A DNA stretch of 64,000 bases from Acanthochromis polyacanthus (GCF_021347895.1 NC_067121.1:13093962-13157961); one strand, 5' to 3'; counted from the first letter of the stretch, positions 25,369 to 36,299 are shown. The notes: a model not told the origin generated them from the sequence alone. Made by a program: numbers and translations.

Positions 25369-25494
25369 TTTATTTTTTAAGGAACACTTTTGTCATTTTT
25401 GCCCTCCGCCTTTATTTTTTAAGGAACACTTTTGTCATTTTTGCCCTCCGCCTTTATTTTTTAAGGAACACTTTTGTCATTTTTGCTGTTGACA
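25369..25494 (+). repeat. 42-bp tandem repeat, three copies, left arm
   Basis: The unit contains TTAAGGAACACTTTTGTCAT followed by TTTTGCCCTCCGCC. The inverse set is at about 26384-26509 in the right arm. Confidence 0.85.
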
Positions 25495-25504
25495 AGTTGT
25501 TTTT

Positions 25505-25582
25505 CAAAGACGGAGTTCGCGTTCAAAGTCGAACTCCGCGTTTAAAAACGAACTCCGCGTTCAAAGTCGAACTCCGTCTTGG
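25505..25582 (+). repeat. CTCCGCG subterminal repeats, left arm
   Basis: Alternating short units of the kind TTCAAAGTCGAACTCCGCG (19 bp) and TTTAAAAACGAACTCCGCG. The right arm (about 26279-26376) has one unit more. Confidence 0.8.
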
Positions 25583-26671
25583 GCCCGAGCAGTGTCACTC
25601 TGTCAGTGTGTTGAGCGTGCAGCAGGGGAGTCAGAGGACGGATTCCTACGGTACTACTTCCTGTCCAAACTTAGTTTGGAGGTTTGCTTTGCCTGGTACA
25701 CCGGCTGATCATCACCTTGGGACATTACACGCCAAACGGTAAATAATTATTTTAATGAATACCACAGTGCTTCGTCTATTGTTCTGAACTCTGCTGATCT
25801 CAAGTCACATTAGCCCTTTCTGTATTTATCGCAGTTGGACTGCTTCGGTTTGCACGCCGGCATGAAGCTAAAAGGAGCGCTCGTTTTTGTTCAGTGGGAC
25901 CGCGCGCGGGACGGTGCGCTTTTTATACATTCAGAGAAACAGTCGCGGTTTGGTCAGTAGAAACGTTGACAAAAACGAGCACTCCTTTTAGCTTCATGCC
26001 GGCGTGCAAACCGAAGCAGTCCAACTGCGATAAATACAGAAAGGGCTAATGTGACTTGAGATCAGCAGAGTTCAGAACAATAGACGAAGCACTGTGGTAT
26101 TCATTAAAATAATTATTTACCGTTTGACGTGTAATGTCCCAAGGTGATGATCAGCCGGTGTGCCAGGCAAAGCAAACCTCCAAACTAAGTTTGGACAGGA
26201 AGTAGTACCGTAGGAATCCGTCCTCTGACTCCCCTGCTGCACGCTCAACACACTGACAGAGTGACACTGCTCGGGCCCAAGACGGAGTTCGACTTTGAAC
26301 GCGGAGTTCGTTTTTAAACGCGGAGTTCGACTTTGAACGCGGAGTTCGACTTTGAACGCGAACTCCGTCTTTGAAAAACAACTTGTCAACAGCAAAAATG
26401 ACAAAAGTGTTCCTTAAAAAATAAAGGCGGAGGGCAAAAATGACAAAAGTGTTCCTTAAAAAATAAAGGCGGAGGGCAAAAATGACAAAAGTGTTCCTTA
26501 AAAAATAAACGCGGAGGGATAAAACACAAACGCGGAGGAGAGAAAGTACAACGCGAAGGAAAAAAACACAAACGCGAAGGAATAAAATACAAACGCGGAG
26601 GAGAAAAAGTACAACAGGAAGGGATATAACACAAACAGGAAGGATGTCCCCTAGGGGGCTCCGTACAGGGC

Positions 26672-27283
26672 TGTTTTTCAGTCCCAGTTTTTCCCTGTGT
26701 ACTATTATCTTTCTATCCCTGCACAAACTGCAACTGCTAACTTAAACTAGCTTGCAGCACTCTAATGCAGTCCTCTAACTTGTCATGCTGTAACTGGACA
26801 GTGCTTTTTCATTATATATATTTTTAGGTGAGACCAATTTCTGAATAGTTCAAATAAGTTAGTCATATCATTCATTTGTTTGTTTAGTTGGCTTGTGGCT
26901 AGAAGCATTATTTTGCTTTTATTTGAGGATTTTCCCTTTTCTTTCTGTACATTTCCACATGAATGGGTAACATTTGTTGTAACATTAAAAGACTGACTTT
27001 AGTTAACAGCCTATTTTTGCATCAGTCAAGAGTCAATAATAAATTAAGAATTTTAAAAGTGATACTGACTTTCTGACCAACAATTTCTGTTTGGCTCTTT
27101 GGCTTCATGTTTTTGTTGTGTTATGGGCTTGTACCAGTAAGAGCTTTCAGTGTAGTAGATAATCAGTCTCCTGCCATTTTTTTTATCCGCATTAATGCTA
27201 TTGAGTCATAATATGACACACTAAGCTAAAACGTCTTTGTTTTTGTGTTACCAGTTTTTATTGTTGTTGGATGTACTATCAAA
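26672..27283. other. AT-rich stretch upstream of the finger-protein gene, probably intron
   Basis: No gene. A splice acceptor (GTGTTACCAG) ends at about 27254, 30 nt before the likely start codon at 27284, so this stretch and the palindromic element would lie in a 5' intron. Confidence 0.4.
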
Positions 27284-29948
27284 ATGTTCCCCTGCCAGGT
27301 CTGTGCTACTGAATGTACCACTGTATCAGCATATGTAAGGCACATGAGAATTCATAGGAATGTCCCAAACTCAGTTTTCAAGTGTGCCTTGCCTGACTGC
27401 AAAAGGACATTCCAAAGTTTTGCAGCATTTAAATCCCATGCTTACAGACATCATAAAGTCAGTGAACTTGTTGGGTCAAGGTTATGTGGTGCAGCTGAAC
27501 TAACATGTAATGTTGAATTTTGCAGCGTCACTTGTGAGAATTTAAGAAGTTTTTTCTCACATCTGAAAATGCGTATTAAAGAGGGGGAAACTGTTGCTTG
27601 TCCATTTAGACAATGCGAGAAGCAATTTCAAGTGTTATCAACATTCACGTCACATATATCAAGAAAATACAGAAACAGTTCAGAGGATGGCCTGGTTGAC
27701 TCCGTTGTCAGAGCCTCAGTTGTAAGGCCAAGTCCTTCGCATGAAGGTATTGAAAGGGACAAACAGTCTGATATGGACCTTAGTGCTTCCAGGGATTTAA
27801 GTGGTGAGCAATCGGATGTCTGTCCAGAAAATGCTGACACAGCACAGTTTTTGAAAAATTTTGCCCTGTTTTACCTTAAACTGCAAGCTAAATTGTTGCT
27901 TCCATCCTCTGTTATTCAGGTAATTCTTGAAGATTTTCAAGAAATACATGATATCAGCCAGTCACACTTTCTTTTCAAACTGAAAGAAAAACTTGTTGCA
28001 CTTGGGGTCCCAGAAACTGACATAAACACAGTAATTGATGTCCTAAAAAGTGAAGATCTCTTGAGGGTTTGCAATACTGAGACACTGAAAACTGACCAAA
28101 GAAGAAAAAATGTGTTCAAAAATACATTTAATTATGTTGAGCCAGTGCCCATTTGCTTGGGACAGAATGAGGCAGGCAACGAGTGTTTTGCTCAATATGT
28201 ACCAATCAGACAAGCAATAGAATCTCTCTTTCAGTGTGAGTCAGTGAGAGAGCAGTACAGTCAAGTACACTCCCGTGTCCCATCTGAGGATGTTTTTCGA
28301 GATGTATGGGATGGCAGTAATATTAGGGAAAATTTGTTTTTCAAGACAGAAGCCTCATCACTTGGTTTGATTTTATATCAGGATTCTTTTGAAGTGGTAA
28401 ACCCTCTGGGGTCTGGCAAGAAAAAACACAAGATACTCGCAGTATATCTCACTCGTGCCGACATTTTGCCACAGAACAGGTCAAGTACTGATCATGTGTA
28501 ACTTGTTCTTCTTTGTAAAGAACAGGATTTCAAATATTTTGGTCAAGGTCTAGTCATGGGCCACCTTGTCAAAGACCTGAAAAATCTTGAGGTTAGTGGC
28601 ATTGACTTTCCTGATGGAACAGTCTGCAAAGGAACCTTGTGTGCCATCGCAGGTGACAACCTTGGTTCACACAACATTGGAGGCTTTGTTGAAAATTTCA
28701 GCAAGAGTCAACATTTTTGCAGATATTGTGAAATTGACAGGAAAACATTTGAGAAAGATCCTCTTTCCAGAGGTACTAAGCAGACCACACAGTCATACAG
28801 AGCTCTTGTTCAGAGCAATGATGGGGTTAGTGGAGGTGTCAAATTTGACTCAGTGTTCAATGAGCTGACTTACTTTCATGTATGTCAGCCAGGACATGGC
28901 CTGTCTTGGCCATGATCTTTTTGAAGGGATTGTATCATCTGATCTGGCATTGTACATCAAACATCTTGTCAGAGTAGACAAACAGTTTACTTACCTTGAG
29001 TTGAACCAACGAATAAGGCAGTTCCATTATCTTGGGAATGATGCCAATAATAAACCCTGTGAGGTTAATCCAGAGAGTAACAAGCTTGGTGGGCATGCTG
29101 TGCAAAACTGGTGTTTACTCAGGATGTTGCCGGTTTTTATTGGAGAGAAAATAAGAAGTCCAGATCATAATGAAGCATGGCAACTGGCTTTACAACTCCG
29201 AGAGATTGTGGAGTTGATCTGTGCACCGGCCATTTCAACTGGCCAAATAGGCTATTTAAGAGTTCTTATTGGTGAATATTTGTATTTCAGACAGCATGTT
29301 TTTCCTGATCACCCATTGAAGCCCAAGCATCATTTTATCTCTCATTATCCAGAGCTCATTTTGCACTTTGGGCCACTCATTCGTCTGTGGACACTACGAT
29401 TTGAGAGCAAACATGCATATTTTAAACAGTGTGGAAGGAAACTGCATAACTTTAAGAACCTTTCCTCAACTCTTGCAGAGAGGCATCAGCTTCTTCAGGC
29501 TTTTCTAAGTGCTGGCAACTTTTTCCCACCAGCTGTTGTAGTAGAAAAGGGTACAGAGTTTTACTTAGGGGACTACAACAACAACATCAAAGAATCAGTT
29601 TCACATCATACTTTTGAGCCAGAGAACACTCTTATTGCCCATGAAGTGATTGTGAAGGGTACAAAATACAAAAAGAACATGTTCATTATGATTGATAATG
29701 GTGAAGAGGGACTCATCATGGGAAAAATCAAGGTAATACTCATCCATCGAGATTCAGCAGTATATTTTATTACTGAGAAATATCTGGCTGTGCATCTCCT
29801 TGATGTAGGAGTTCATTGTCTGACACAAAGTCAGAAAAGCTACTGCTGTGTTAACCAAGAGAACCTACTTGATTACTATCCCTTGCTTGAATACATTGTG
29901 GCTGACATGGCAGTAATAGTTCTCCACCATTCTTTGCTCTCATTGTAG
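27284..29948 (+). pseudogene. C2H2-finger protein with transposase-like body (multicopy fish family), broken
   Basis: Start chosen at 27284 (MFPCQVC), just after a splice acceptor. Fingers 1 and 2 are textbook C2H2 (C-x2-C-x12-H-x3-H, then C-x4-C-x12-H-x3-H); two further fingers have lost a His. The middle is helical. The body then shows Asp in LYQDSFEVVNPLGSGKKKHK (28382-28384), Asp in GDNLGSHNIGGF (28655-28657) and Glu in RFESKH (29403-29405), which could be an RNase H-like catalytic triad; this is inference. Damage: TAA at 28499-28501 where CAA would continue the frame, and a 1-nt shift near 28880-28905. Otherwise about 880 codons are readable. Copies are typical of fish genomes next to SAM-domain genes, as here. 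The stop TAG at 29946-29948 coincides with the splice acceptor of the next gene. Confidence 0.7.
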
Positions 29949-31050
29949 GTAATGTCTGCTTTAGGTGAAGAAATCAAAGGCATCATTGTCAGGGCATTGC
30001 CAAACCTCTCTGAAGAGACTCAATTGCAACTGATTTCTAGGCTTCAATCTTCTGGCTTAGAATCAAAGGAAGACTTGAAATATGTACAACAGGAAGACAT
30101 GGCTGACCTCTTACCTGTTATTCAGCTCCGTAAGCTTTTGGATGCATTCAAATCAGGTAATGCAAACATGGCTCAGGGTGATTTTCTCTTGAAATTAACC
30201 TTGCCACCATCTACCACTGCTAAATTTTGACTTTGTGCAGATTTTTTTTTACAAGCCACTGTCAGTTTGGCATCTTTTAACAATTATTCACTAATGCATT
30301 GCTTGTCTTTGTTTTAGAGACAGAGATGTTCCCTTTAGATCTCACAATGACACAAAGCCCCAGACCACTCTCTAGCTCATCACCACTAGAAACCACTTCA
30401 CCACTATCCAGCCCCTCATCCTTGCCATCCACTTCATCGTCTAACCTGTCGGAAATGAGCAGCCCAGACAGCAGAGGATTTCCATCCCAGATTTCCAAAA
30501 CATGGCCAGAAACTTTCCAAGTGCCATGGGATCACATGCCACTGGAAATCCGTTCAGCCATTGCCAATGGGAAAAGACCAACCCCTGCAGAGCGGCGGCA
30601 GATGGTGAGAGTGCTGGCAGATGAAATGAGGAAACATGAAGCAAACCCAACATGTTCCCAGTTTCTCACAGTTTGTCAAAAAATTGTGAGGCAGTACCCC
30701 CAGAGTTTTGCTGACGTTTTCACAGATGGCTCACTTATGGCAGGCGGTCATACTTCGCTTCTTATTCAGATAAAAACTCGTATTGAGAACTTAAACCGTG
30801 ACAGCAGCTTTGCACGCCACCGAACCCCAAGACGCTCTGGATCCAGCTCTGTGCGCAAGAGGGGGCCCACTGACACATATGGATGTACTAGATTTCAGCC
30901 AGATCTCCCACCAGGTGAGACTGATGATAGTGTGGAGCAAAAACGCCAAAGATTGGAGGAGATCCACAGACAGGAAGGTGCGAGTGGAGTTGAAAGAGCA
31001 GAGGTCTGTAGTCTCATGGAGACCACATTCTGTCTATTGCGTCGCCATAT
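29949..31050 (+). pseudogene. SAM-domain gene (SAMD3-like multicopy fish family), 5' exons
   Basis: Exon A (29949-30156) follows a TTGTAG acceptor. ATG at 29952 starts a SAM-like helical domain (EEIKGIIVRALPNL ... LQSSGLESKEDLKYVQQEDM ... LLDAFKS). Donor GTAATG at 30157 and acceptor TTTTAG at 30316-30317 bound an intron. The join gives GAG (Glu) and keeps frame, which supports the gene model. Exon B (30318 on) has a Ser/Pro-rich linker, then VPWDHMPLEIRSAIANGKRP and a following helical domain ending TRIENLNRD, as in proteins annotated SAMD3-like in fish, then METTFCLLRRHI, where Tc1-D breaks in at 31052. A last exon may survive at 32624-32786. The middle of the protein is missing, so it is dead. 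It probably forms one mobile unit with the preceding finger gene. Confidence 0.7.
30157..30317 (+). other. Intron of the SAM-domain gene
   Basis: GTAATG donor and a TTTGTTTTAG acceptor; splicing keeps reading frame between the SAM domain and the Ser/Pro-rich linker. Confidence 0.7.
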
Positions 31051-31051
31051 A

Positions 31052-31539
31052 CAGTGCCTTGTGAAAGTATTCGGCCCCCTTGAACTTTTCAACCTTTCGC
31101 CACATTTCAGGCTTCAAACATAAAGATATAAAATTAAAATTTTTTGTCAAGAATCAACAACAAGTGGGACACAATCGTGAAGTGGAACGAAATTTATTGG
31201 ATATTTAAACTTTTTTAACAAATAAAAACCTGAAAAGTGGGGCGTGCAATATTATTCGGCCCCCTTGCATTAATACTTTGTAGCGCCACCTTTTGCTGCA
31301 ATTACAGCTGCAAGTCGCTTGGGGTATGTCTCCATCAGTTTTGCACATGGAGAGACTGAAATTCTTGCCCATTCTTCCTTGCAGAACAGCTCGAGCTCAG
31401 TGAGGTTGGATGGAGAGCGTTTGTGAACAGCAGTCTTCAGCTCTGCCCACAGATTCTCCATTGGATTCAGGTCTGGACTTTGACTTGGCCATTCTAACAC
31501 CTGGATACGTTTATTTGTGAACCATTCCATTGTAATAGT
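31052..31539 (-). mobile_element. Tc1-D, one end and the C-terminal transposase part only
   Basis: It begins CAGTGCCTTGTGAAAGTATT after a TA, the end of another fish Tc1 family, with the inner repeat near 31245-31265. The other half is missing: at about 31540 it passes straight into the CT-rich array. Confidence 0.85.
31270..31539 (-). pseudogene. Tc1-D transposase C-terminal fragment
   Basis: About 90 codons: EWFTNK, VLEWPSQSPDLNPMENLW (catalytic Glu context, ME in place of the usual IE), then the C-terminal helices ending AAKGGATKY. The N-terminal two thirds, with both catalytic Asp, are absent. Confidence 0.85.
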
Positions 31540-31858
31540 CTGTCTCTGTCTCTCTCTGTCTTTCTCTGTCTCTTGCTCTCTGTCTGTCTCTGTCTGTCTC
31601 TCTCTGTCTGTCTGTCTCTGTCTGTCTCTGTCTCTCTGTCTGTCTCTCCCTGTCTTTCTCTGTCTCTTGCTCTCTCTCTCTCTGTCTGTCTCTCTCTGTC
31701 TTTCTCTGTCTCTTGCTCTTTGTCTGTTTGTCTCTGTCTCTTGCTCTCTCTCTCTCTGTCTGTCTCTCTCTCTCTCTCGCTCTCTCTCTGTCTGTCTCTG
31801 TCTCTCGCTCACTCTCTATCTGTCTCTGTCTCTCTCTGTCTCTCGTTCTCTCTCTGTG

Positions 31859-31907
<49 letters not shown>

Positions 31908-32110
31908 GCCTTTCTCTGTCTCTCGCTCTCTCTCTGTCTGTCTCTGTCTCTCGCTCACTCTCTATCTGTCTCTGTCTCTCTCTGTCTCTCTCTCTCTCTC
32001 TGTCTGTCTCTGTCTCTCGCTCACTCTCTATCTGTCTCTGTCTCTCTCTGTCTCTCACTCTCTCTCTGTCTCTCTCTCTCTCTCTCTGTCTGTCTCTCTG
32101 CCTTTCTCTG

Positions 32111-32141
<31 letters not shown>

Positions 32142-32231
32142 GTCTGTCTCTGTCTTTCTCTCAGTCTCTCTCTCTCTCTGTCTGTCTCTGTCTCTGTCTT
32201 TCTCTCAGTCTCTCTCTCTCTCTCTCTCTGC
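31540..32231. repeat. About 690-bp (TCTCTG)n/(TC)n array
   Basis: Mixture of TCTCTG, TCTGTC and TC units with occasional CTTGCTC or CGCTC interruptions, all pyrimidine/G on the plus strand. It produces very long spurious open frames on both strands. It sits where the rest of Tc1-D should be. Confidence 0.95.
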
Positions 32232-32623
32232 CTCATATTTTACCCTCACCTTAAGACCACTTAATATTAGGGTAGGGCAAGGTATTGATTTTCATTTTGT
32301 TTGAAGTGATCTGGTCAACTGCAGTTCCTATCACTGTTTTAAAACGTTTCATTTGATGGAGGCTTCTTGTTTTTCTTTCTCACCCTAATGGTGGAACTTC
32401 AATGTCTAATCACCGTCAGATTTGCTACTAGGGTGTGCCTGATATATAATATCAATGCTTGTGTTCTGCCATCATTCTTGAATTTGAAGGCCTAAAACTT
32501 AATCTAAATAAAAAAAGAAATGCATATTTTGACATCTGATATCCATGTCACCCAGCCCTACTTCATATAGTAGCAGATTTTATTTCCATCCCACCTCTAA
32601 TCTCAGACTGCTGTGTTTTTCAG
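32232..32623. other. Unassigned stretch before the last exon
   Basis: AT-rich, no gene. It ends with a polypyrimidine tract and CAG at 32621-32623, so it is probably the tail of an intron. Confidence 0.45.
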
Positions 32624-32786
32624 GCGGTTCATTGGGATCAACCCAGAGAGAGGAACCAAGGCCAGCCGGGGCAAGATTGTCTCCAAGAGGACAGGCAGAG
32701 TCGTTCAGAATAAGTCTGTGACAGTCAATCCCCATGTGTCCACTCTTCTGAAGAACCTCATAGACTTTGAGTGGAATTTCATATAG
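32624..32786 (+). pseudogene. Probable last exon of the SAMD3-like gene
   Basis: After the acceptor TTTTTCAG a 53-codon frame runs from 32625 to a TAG at 32784-32786, with GINPERGTKASRGK near its start, a basic SKRTGRVVQ segment, and an ending in DFEWNFI. Codon use looks like real coding sequence, richer in G and C than its surroundings. From memory, the SAMD3-like fish proteins end in a similar GINPERG...FEW segment, so this is taken as the 3' exon of the gene at 29949. The alternative is an exon of an unrelated host gene. Confidence 0.5.
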
Positions 32787-33828
32787 GTCAGTAAACTCAG
32801 GCACTTCACATCAATGCAGCCATAATAATTTCACATTGTTTGCCTGAAGTTATGTGTTCTTGTTTTCCTGTCTAGTAAATCTGATATATTTCACTTGAGA
32901 AATGTGAATATTTGTGCTGTAGAACTGCCATTTATGTTAACAAGAAGGGATCATGTTCACTTGTCCCAGAAAAGGCCCTTGATCAGTTCTATTCTAATCA
33001 GACTTAAAGCATTCTCTTTATGTTTTAAGATACCTGTTTAAGTTAATATACAAACAATTGCTTTGAAATGCTGAATGAAGCTAAAACTGAGTTAGAATTT
33101 GTGGAGTGTATTTCATTTTTGCAGAAATTTTGATTATCAAAAACTATTGAAATTTGAAGAGGGGTGTCTGAGCTGTTGTTTGTGAAAGAAAGAGTTTGAA
33201 GGAATGATGTAACCTCTTGTGAAATCCACCATTTAGATTATTCTTTTTAAACAAGAAAACCTTTTGTCATCTATTTCAGTTTGTTTGAAAGGGGAAGTTC
33301 TATATTACATTTGTTGGATTGCTATTAGTTTTCAGTCCCACTGACAAATTGTGCATTTTGTTTAAAAAGGGCAGTGATTCTCTTTGGTTTGATGTATCAT
33401 CCCCCAAGTTTTTTTTAAACATTTCTTAATGTTATCATATTTGATGAGCAAGTAGACTGCCTTGTTTTGTTAGGCGTACTTGAAATTTCCAACCTTATTG
33501 TTTGTATTAACAAATGAAGTATTTCAGTTGATGCTGCCTTTTAAAATAAATCTTAGGTTACATCATTTGTCATATTTTCTAAGTCTCTTCTTTTCCGTAT
33601 TTTTTTTTATTGCTGCATTTTCGGTCATTCAGTATATATTGCATATTACACTGAAATTGCTAGTCGGGGTTACAGTAAAGTTTGCTCCATAGTGATTGGC
33701 TGTCATCAATACTGCCAGGAATGATAATCCTCTTTTTAGAAAAATTACTACATGGTGCTCTATTTAGGATTATGGTCAAATTCTATTGCTAATTTGGAAA
33801 AAACAATATTGTAGACCCTGCTACAAGT
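32787..33828. other. Unassigned AT-rich stretch, possibly 3' UTR
   Basis: No gene. It directly follows the stop codon of the exon at 32624-32786 and contains AATAAA-like words (for example near 33546), so part may be 3' untranslated sequence. Confidence 0.35.
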
Positions 33829-34139
33829 ACACTGTAAATTCAGCAAAACACAGCACTATACTGTGTTTAAATATATGACATTATAACAGTAATAAACTGT
33901 AAATACGTTTACAGTAAGCAAACTAGGAAAAACAGTAATTTACTGGCAACCCTGCTGCCAGTTGTTTACTGTAATATCAAGAAAATACAGCAGTATACTG
34001 TAATTCAGTGCATGTTATAATTACAGTAACATACTGTAGAGTTGATTACAGTAGGAGAACTGTAAAATTAACAGTAAACTACTGGCAACCCTGCTGCCAG
34101 TATTTTACCGTTAATCTACATGACAATTTCTTACAGTGT
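33829..34139. mobile_element. MITE with ACACTGTAA ends
   Basis: ACACTGTAA at 33829 and TTACAGTGT ending at 34139 are inverted. The interior is full of TACAGTA/TTTACTGT words, and TACTGGCAACCCTGCTGCCA occurs twice (about 33940 and 34080), so it looks internally duplicated. Clean target duplication was not seen. Confidence 0.7.
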
Positions 34140-35245
34140 GGGTGGGCCAAGAGTTCGACTCTTCCTACAATTCAAAAAGCAGAGGGGTTGCAATTCTCCT
34201 GCATCGTTCCTTACTCTTTACTCTTGATGAGACAATATCTGATAAAGAGGGGCGTTATATACTTTTATGGTTATATTTATGGAGAACATGTAGTTTTTGG
34301 GAGCATATATGCCCCAACAATATATGATGTCTCTTTTATTCCAAAGCTTATTTCAGATTTAGCAACATTCCCCTCCCCATATTTATTCCTTGGTGGCGAC
34401 TTTAACTGTGTACCTAACCCAAATATTGACATATCGCCCCCTCAGTCTACTTTCTCCAAGAAGAGTACAAAGATAAGCGAATTTTGTAAAGATCTAGATT
34501 TATATGATGTATGGAGGGTACAACACCCCTTGGATAAGGACTACGCATTTTTCTCTATACCTCACCAGGTTCTCTCCAGATTAAACTACTTTTTGTCTTC
34601 TAGAACTGTTTTGAACAGGATATTGGACTGCATAATTGGTACAAAGTTTCTCTCAGATCACTCCCCCATCAGTGTAATTATATCTCCCTCTTACAGAGAT
34701 CCAGCTTATAGACACTGGAGGTTTAATCCAACCCTACTAAGTAACAGCTCTTTTACTGAATACGGTATATTACTTCTGAGTGGCAGCAGTTCATCTCGAT
34801 AAATAAAACCCCGGATATCAGTCCTTCCACACTGTGGGAAGCTGGCAAAGCATACGTGGCACTATTATATCCTATACATCAGCACAGAGGAAAGATGCTC
34901 TTAAAAATCAATTGGATTTAGAAAAAACAATAGCCGACCTGGAAGCTCAGTTTAAAAAATCTCACAGCAGCTCTGTATGCTGCCCGTTCCGCCTTAAAAC
35001 AACTCCTAACCAGGAAAGCTGAGACACAGATTTTTTTTGCCAAACACAGCTTGTTTGAGTCGGGTAATAAGCCTGGTCGGTTACTAGCCCGTCTTGCTCG
35101 TGGTAATATTGAGCCCAATGTAATCCCCTCTCTCACTGATAAAAATGGTGTGAGACGTCTTAAACTATCTGATATTAATGAAGTAATGAAGCTGTTTCAT
35201 AATGATCTTTATAGCTCCGAATGCACATTCTCTTCCAAAACTTGA
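34140..35245 (+). pseudogene. L1-like LINE fragment: endonuclease and start of RT region
   Basis: An APE-type endonuclease of an L1/Tx1-style LINE read in several frames: NSKSRGVAILLHRS near 34172, then EHVVFGSIYAPTIYD, LGGDFNCVPNP (catalytic Asp-Asn, near 34393) and FLSDHSPISVII (catalytic Asp-His, near 34652) in the frame ending at 34802. After that, pieces 34834-35022 and 35051-35245 follow in other frames (LEKTIADLEAQFK; SLTDKNGVR; NDLYSSE), as expected between endonuclease and RT. The RT domain itself is missing. Confidence 0.8.
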
Positions 35246-36299
35246 GCAAATTTCCTTAATAAGTTAAAATTACCATTCCTATCAAATGAACAAACCTGTT
35301 TTCGAGTTCAGTCCCTGCCTCCGCTGTGTGCTCTCTGCCCGGGTTGTCCCACAATCCTTAACATTGCTGAAATGTAGGGATAAAGAAAAGGGGGACTGCT
35401 ATCATCGTGCTGGAAAGTTTTTCCTTGTGAAAAACTAAATTGGTTTAAAGCGTCAGTTTCTGTGCAATTTTCTAATAATGTTATCGAATTCTGGGTTACA
35501 GTGCATCAAATCTTTTCATTCAGTTCTTTCCAACGCAAACTGAAAGAAATAGAGTACAGAGAAAAAAGAAAATGGCAAGAATCCAACTACCTGTTGTCGG
35601 TGATCCTAATTATACACTGACTTTTGAATTACTGTTGTGTTTCTTTACTATTCCATTGTCTGGGTAGTGGAAACTGTTACAAAGAGTATATAGCATGAAA
35701 TTAAGTTTCCTTTCATTTTTTTTCCTGCTGCTTGTACAAACCAATTCAGTCTAAGAATCCATTACCTATCACTTTACAGACTGCTTTGACAGTCTGCGGA
35801 CAGAATCCATTTGTGAAATAAGACTGTTACATTCATAGTACTTTACAAAATTGCTTTTTCGTCTGTCTTATGTCACAACTTTAATACCGTGCAGTGAGTC
35901 TAATGTGTAAGTAATGCTTGAATCAGAGGAAACACAGGGAGTAACAATACGAAAATTAGAAATTTAAATTCCAAGATTATATTGCATTGCTCTTCAAATA
36001 CTGATTTACAGTATAACTATATCTGGAAAAATTCATCTCGTGACATATATCCTTTGAAGCAAATCATTTATCTGAGTGTCTAAAACAAAGGTGATCCACA
36101 CTTTTTACATCTTTCATCTTATATCATCATGTACATTCTCCTTCTGATGGATAAAGCCATGACACAGCATGATCTTTCTCTGATAGTCTTCACATCACTG
36201 TCGATTTTGAAGTTTTCGAAAATAGGTCAGAAAATTGCAGCGGCAAAGTGGATATATAAAAGAAAATTTCAAGAAAGACTAAGAAATACAGGATATTTA
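35246..36299. other. Unassigned stretch
   Basis: AT-rich, no recognisable gene or repeat family. Confidence 0.5.

Larger units (their letters stand above)
25213..26665. mobile_element. Long palindromic (foldback) element with 6-bp duplication
   Basis: Left arm 25213-25890 and right arm 25969-26665 are reverse complements along their whole length, differing at a few single bases and by one extra 19-bp unit in the right arm. Only about 78 bp separate them (25891-25968). The ends read TACGGAGCCCCCTAGGGG inward on both sides. CAGGGC lies directly outside at 25207-25212 and 26666-26671. Inside each arm are three copies of a 42-bp unit, and shorter CTCCGCG-bearing units. No transposase is present; open frames on both arms are mirror images of repeat sequence. 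It looks like a young non-autonomous DNA element. The superfamily is not identified. Confidence 0.85.

Noticed and set aside
25026..25742. 238-codon open frame as a protein gene
   Set aside because: It reads through the 42-bp repeats of the palindromic arm, and its mirror appears on the other arm; it has no domain.
25213..26665. Polinton/Maverick remnant
   Set aside because: Arm length and 6-bp duplication would fit, but the ends start TACGGAG rather than the AG typical of Polintons and no Polinton gene is near.
27284..29948. KDZ (Kyakuja-Dileera-Zisupton) transposase
   Set aside because: The Cys clusters and core motifs of KDZ proteins were not seen; the fingers are ordinary C2H2 and the flanking duplication was not found.
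31517..32304. Open frames of 180-245 codons on both strands
   Set aside because: They are translations of the (TCTCTG)n array: Ser/Leu/Cys or Arg/Glu/Thr repeats in every frame.
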